From a bacterium (GTDB lineage Bacteria > Ratteibacteria > UBA8468), in contig DAOVNU010000017.1 in NCBI GenBank assembly GCA_030630065.1, positions 1 through 9,102 of the forward strand: 9,102 nucleotides of DNA, read 5' to 3'. Position 1 is the first letter of the stretch. Each line of letters begins with the position of its first letter. This document shows, piece by piece, positions 6,481-9,102 of this stretch. The position numbers and the translations under genes are program-made. The notes below the pieces were generated by a model. That model saw only the letters and a list, made by a program, of their open reading frames with translations. It was not told the origin of the DNA and searched no databases.

Positions 6481-7440
6481 ATGGAAATGGAAAAAGAAGA
6501 AGCGATTTTTCTCCTGAAGAAGATGATGCAAATCAGGCAGTTCGAGGATAAAATTTCGGAACTCCTCGGCAAGAATATTGCCCAGGGGGGTTCTCACCTT
6601 TACGCTGGCGAAGAAGCGGTAGCGGTGGGGGCAATCTCGGTCTTGAATCCTGACGATTATATTACCTCTACTCATCGGGGACACGGTCATGCGATTGCCA
6701 AGGGAGGAAAACTGCCGGAATTGATGGCTGAAATTCTGGGAAAAGCAACAGGGGTCTGCAAAGGGAAGGGTGGTTCTCTTCATCTTGCCGACCTTTCCCA
6801 GGGTAACCTGGGCGCCAATGGTATTGTGGGAGGAAGTTTGGGGATTGCGACCGGCGCAGGAATTTCCGTTAAGATGAGAAAAACAAAACAGGTTGTTATC
6901 AGTTTTTTTGGTGATGGTGCATTGAATCAGGGTATTTTTCACGAATCCCTGAATATGGCTGCAAAATGGCACTTACCGGTAATTTACCTCTGTGAAAACA
7001 ATCTTTACGCAATGTCTGTCTCGGTAAAGAGAGCCACGGCCGTGGAGGACTTAACCAGGAGAGCGTTGGCCTATGACATCCCGGCAGAGAAGGTGGACGG
7101 AATGGATATCCTGGCGGTGAGAAAAGCGGTAAAAAAATGGGTTGACTTTGCCCGGGAAGGGAAGGGGCCAAGTTTTCTTGTTTGCAATACCTATCGTTAC
7201 TATGGTCACAGCAGGAGTGATGCCAGGGTCTACCGCACCAGAGAGGAGGAAAAATCCTGGAGAGAGAAGGACCCGATTATTCTTTTTAGCAAAAAACTGA
7301 TTGAGGGAAATGTCTTAAAGGAAGAGGAGATAAAAGACCTGGAGAAAAAAGTTAGGGAAAAGATTGAAGCGGCAACAAAATTTGCGATGGAGAGTCCTTT
7401 ACCGGAACCAGAAGCATTATATGAGGATTTATATGTCTAA
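6481..7440 (+). CDS. Thiamine-diphosphate dehydrogenase E1 alpha subunit (acetoin or pyruvate type)
   Basis: A 319-residue E1 alpha subunit, with the length usual for AcoA and short-form PdhA. With the beta subunit it forms the heterotetramer that decarboxylates a 2-oxoacid, or cleaves acetoin, and passes the acyl group to lipoyl-E2. The thiamine-diphosphate/Mg motif runs from GDG (144-146) to NN (173-174), with CENNLYAMS following. Also present are STHRGHGH (63-70), GKGGSLHLADLSQGNLG (95-111) and YRYYGHSRSD, the loop region near residue 237. The ADLSQGNLGANGIVGG wording recalls acetoin dehydrogenases more than mitochondrial-type PDH, but this does not decide the substrate. The start is 2 nt after the upstream stop, with no Shine-Dalgarno sequence, so coupled translation is likely. 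A second ATG lies two codons in. It overlaps the beta gene by 8 bp. Confidence 0.94.
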   Translation: MEMEKEEAIFLLKKMMQIRQFEDKISELLGKNIAQGGSHLYAGEEAVAVGAISVLNPDDYITSTHRGHGHAIAKGGKLPELMAEILGKATGVCKGKGGSLHLADLSQGNLGANGIVGGSLGIATGAGISVKMRKTKQVVISFFGDGALNQGIFHESLNMAAKWHLPVIYLCENNLYAMSVSVKRATAVEDLTRRALAYDIPAEKVDGMDILAVRKAVKKWVDFAREGKGPSFLVCNTYRYYGHSRSDARVYRTREEEKSWREKDPIILFSKKLIEGNVLKEEEIKDLEKKVREKIEAATKFAMESPLPEPEALYEDLYV

Positions 7441-8416
7441 AACAAAAGAGATAACTTATCGGCAGGCGCTAAATGAAGCATTGTTTGAAGAGATGAAAAG
7501 GGATGAAAAAGTTTTTTTGATGGCTGAGGATATTGGTCCCTACGGCGGTGCCTACGGAGTTACCCTGGGATTGCTGGAGAAATTTGGGGAGGAACGTGTG
7601 CGGGATACCGCTATCTCAGAAGCCGCAATTATTGGCGCCGGATTAGGTGCGGCAATGACCGGGATGCGACCGGTAGTGGAGATTATGTACATCGATTTTA
7701 TCGGGATTTGTATGGGTCAAATCAATAATCAGGTGGCAAAAATTAGATATATGTTTGGTGGAAAGACAAAGGTTCCCCTGGTCATCAGGACCGAAGGAGG
7801 AACCGGAAGAACCTTAGGCGCTCATCATTCTCAGAGTTTGGAATCCTGGTTCATTCACATCCCGGGAATCAAGGTGGTGATGCCGGCAACCCCTTATGAT
7901 GCCAAAGGACTCCTTAAAACCTCTATTCGGGATGATAACCCAATTCTCTTTATCGAGCACAAGATGCTTTATAATACAAAGGGAGAAGTTCCCGAAGAGG
8001 AATATCTAATTCCTCTCGGGCAGGCAGAGGTAAAACGAAAGGGAAGTGATGTTACCCTGATTACCTATTCCAGAATGCTTCTTTATTCTCTGGAGGCGGC
8101 AGACGAGTTGGAAAAGGAAGGAATTAGCGTTGAGATTATTGACTTGAGAAGTTTGATTCCTCTGGACGTTAAAACAATTATTGCATCGATAAAAAAGACC
8201 AATCGGGTGGTAATCGTAGAAGAGGATTGCAAAACAGGGGGAGTAGGAGCAGAGGTTGGGATGCAAATTATGGAAAATGCTTTTGATTACCTTGATGCTC
8301 CCATCAAGAGAGTTGCAGGGGCAGACGTTCCCATGCCCAAAAGCCCGATATTGGAAAAATTAGCCATTCCCGATAAAGAAAGAATTGTTAAAGCAGTGAA
8401 GGAGACCTTAAAGTGA
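7433..8416 (+). CDS. Thiamine-diphosphate dehydrogenase E1 beta subunit (acetoin or pyruvate type)
   Basis: A 327-residue E1 beta subunit of the transketolase-like fold, partner of the preceding alpha subunit. Glu63 (AISEAAIIGAG) is the residue that activates the thiamine aminopyrimidine ring. GAHHSQS (129-135) supplies the conserved active-site histidine, and FGGKTKVPLVIR (108-119) and IPGIKVVMPATPYDAKGLL (143-161) are family landmarks. The C-terminal domain contains VIVEEDCKTGGVGAEV, the usual late motif, at about 259-274. I start it at 7433, not at an ATG 23 codons further upstream: MSKTKEITYRQALNEAL is the normal N-terminus, and AGGA lies 5 nt before that ATG, while the longer form would read through the end of the alpha gene. 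The TGA stop overlaps the E2 start. Confidence 0.95.
   Translation: MSKTKEITYRQALNEALFEEMKRDEKVFLMAEDIGPYGGAYGVTLGLLEKFGEERVRDTAISEAAIIGAGLGAAMTGMRPVVEIMYIDFIGICMGQINNQVAKIRYMFGGKTKVPLVIRTEGGTGRTLGAHHSQSLESWFIHIPGIKVVMPATPYDAKGLLKTSIRDDNPILFIEHKMLYNTKGEVPEEEYLIPLGQAEVKRKGSDVTLITYSRMLLYSLEAADELEKEGISVEIIDLRSLIPLDVKTIIASIKKTNRVVIVEEDCKTGGVGAEVGMQIMENAFDYLDAPIKRVAGADVPMPKSPILEKLAIPDKERIVKAVKETLK
8399..8405 (+). promoter_or_regulatory. Ribosome binding site supporting a GTG start for E2
   Basis: AAGGAGA lies 7 nt before the GTG at 8413, an ideal distance. The next in-frame ATG (8431) has only AAATTATA upstream. The site is inside the end of the E1 beta gene. Confidence 0.75.
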
Positions 8417-9102
8417 TTAGAGAAATTATAATGCCGAAACTCGGCGAGACGATGGAGGAAGGCACTCTTTTGAAATGGTTCAAGAAAGAAGGAGACAAAA
8501 TAGAGAAAGGAGAGCCGCTCTTTGAGGTGACGAGCGATAAAACAAGTTTTGAGGTGGAGGCAGAAACAGAAGGTGTTTTAAGAAAAATTCTTATTCAGCC
8601 AGGAGAAACGCCAATCCCCGTGACCAAAGTAATCGGTTATCTTGCTGACAATATGGAAGAGAATTTACCCGAAATAAAAGAAGAGAAAAAAGAGCGGGTT
8701 TCTATTTCCCCCTTGGCAAAAAGGTTAGCTAAAGAGAAAGACATTGACATCACTAAAATTAAAGGGAGCGGTCCGGCAGGGAGAATTGAAAAAAGTGACA
8801 TTCTAAAAATTACCGGAGGAGGTAAACCGGAGGAGTTCGAGACAAAACCTTTAGCCGGAATAAGAAAGACCATTGCCCAACGAATGTCGGAAAGTAAAAC
8901 AACCATTCCTCATTACTACCTGCAGGCAGAGATTGGGATGCAAGCAATAACCGGATTAAAAGAAGAAAAAAAATTTTCCTATACCGATTTTATTCTTAAG
9001 GCAACGGCAACTGCTTTGAGTGAATTCCCTTTAATGAATGCATCTATTGTTAATGGGGAGGCGAGGATTTACAAAAAAATTAACATCGGTCTGGCAATTG
9101 CA
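8413..9102 (+). CDS. Dihydrolipoamide acyltransferase E2 (partial, runs off the right edge)
   Basis: The first 230 residues of the E2 core that accepts the acyl group from E1 on a lipoyl arm and transfers it to coenzyme A. The frame is open to the last base. The lipoyl domain spans about 1-78 (REIIMPKLGETMEEGTL), with the lipoylated Lys43 in VTSDKTSFEVE. After a short charged linker there is a peripheral-subunit-binding domain at about 96-131 (ISPLAKRLAKEKDID, then GSGPAGRI). The catalytic domain starts near 146 (LAGIRKTIAQRMSES). There is one lipoyl domain only. The HxxxDG catalytic motif lies beyond the window. The start is GTG, overlapping the E1 beta stop as GTGA, chosen from its ribosome site and because starting at 8431 would lose the first lipoyl strand. 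An E3 gene would be expected further right. Confidence 0.93.
   Translation, partial: MIREIIMPKLGETMEEGTLLKWFKKEGDKIEKGEPLFEVTSDKTSFEVEAETEGVLRKILIQPGETPIPVTKVIGYLADNMEENLPEIKEEKKERVSISPLAKRLAKEKDIDITKIKGSGPAGRIEKSDILKITGGGKPEEFETKPLAGIRKTIAQRMSESKTTIPHYYLQAEIGMQAITGLKEEKKFSYTDFILKATATALSEFPLMNASIVNGEARIYKKINIGLAIA

Noticed and set aside
6469..7171. Minus-strand open frames opposite E1 alpha
   Set aside because: Composition is that of an antisense frame (proline, serine and histidine rich), with no start signals, opposite a well-supported gene.
7364..7432. Longer E1 beta beginning at 7364
   Set aside because: The additional residues overlap the E1 alpha coding end and are unlike any E1 beta N-terminus; 7433 has a ribosome site and the family N-terminus.

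Overview
The window comes from a bacterium that I cannot place at phylum level from sequence alone. The genes are bacterial: a bacterial 23S rRNA, Shine-Dalgarno sites on several genes, and sigma70-type promoters with TTGACA/TATAAT-like boxes and 17-bp spacers. Genes are tightly packed and moderately AT-rich. TGA is a stop (dppA and the E1 beta gene both end in it). The rRNA layout and unfamiliar hypothetical genes would fit an uncultured lineage, but that is inference.

Region 1 (1-3801, minus strand). Read in the direction of transcription, the order is tRNA-Ala(UGC), a DppA-type D-aminopeptidase, a small membrane-anchored hypothetical protein, then a 23S rRNA gene whose 3' part runs off the left edge. 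No 16S rRNA lies upstream of the 23S anywhere in the remaining 7 kb. The 23S instead has its own near-consensus promoter (2107-2135), starting 5 bp past the stop of the preceding gene. A short leader follows, with a palindrome and a boxA-like antitermination site. This is the most unusual part of the window: an unlinked 23S gene, with the tRNA typical of a 16S-23S spacer stranded 1.7 kb upstream behind two protein genes.

Region 2 (3802-4718). A compact divergent promoter pair separates the tRNA-Ala from a plus-strand two-gene operon: a 53-residue YHS-type metal-binding protein and a LOG-family nucleotide hydrolase.

Region 3 (4719-5440). A second minus-strand unit starts with a tRNA with anticodon CGC (Ala), which has a glycine-tRNA-like body, followed 9 bp later by a hypothetical 173-residue protein. 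Again a promoter facing the other way sits almost directly behind the tRNA promoter.

Region 4 (5441-9102, plus strand). This is a tightly coupled operon: a zinc-dependent alcohol/polyol dehydrogenase, the E1 alpha and E1 beta subunits of a thiamine-diphosphate 2-oxoacid or acetoin dehydrogenase, and a lipoyl E2 acyltransferase cut by the right edge. The dehydrogenase probably makes, or works alongside, the substrate that the E1/E2 complex cleaves to an acyl-CoA. The butanediol/acetoin route is one possibility, but the sequence does not settle the substrate.

No CRISPR array, insertion sequence, phage gene or defence system was seen. The interest lies in rRNA/tRNA organisation and in the promoter architecture.
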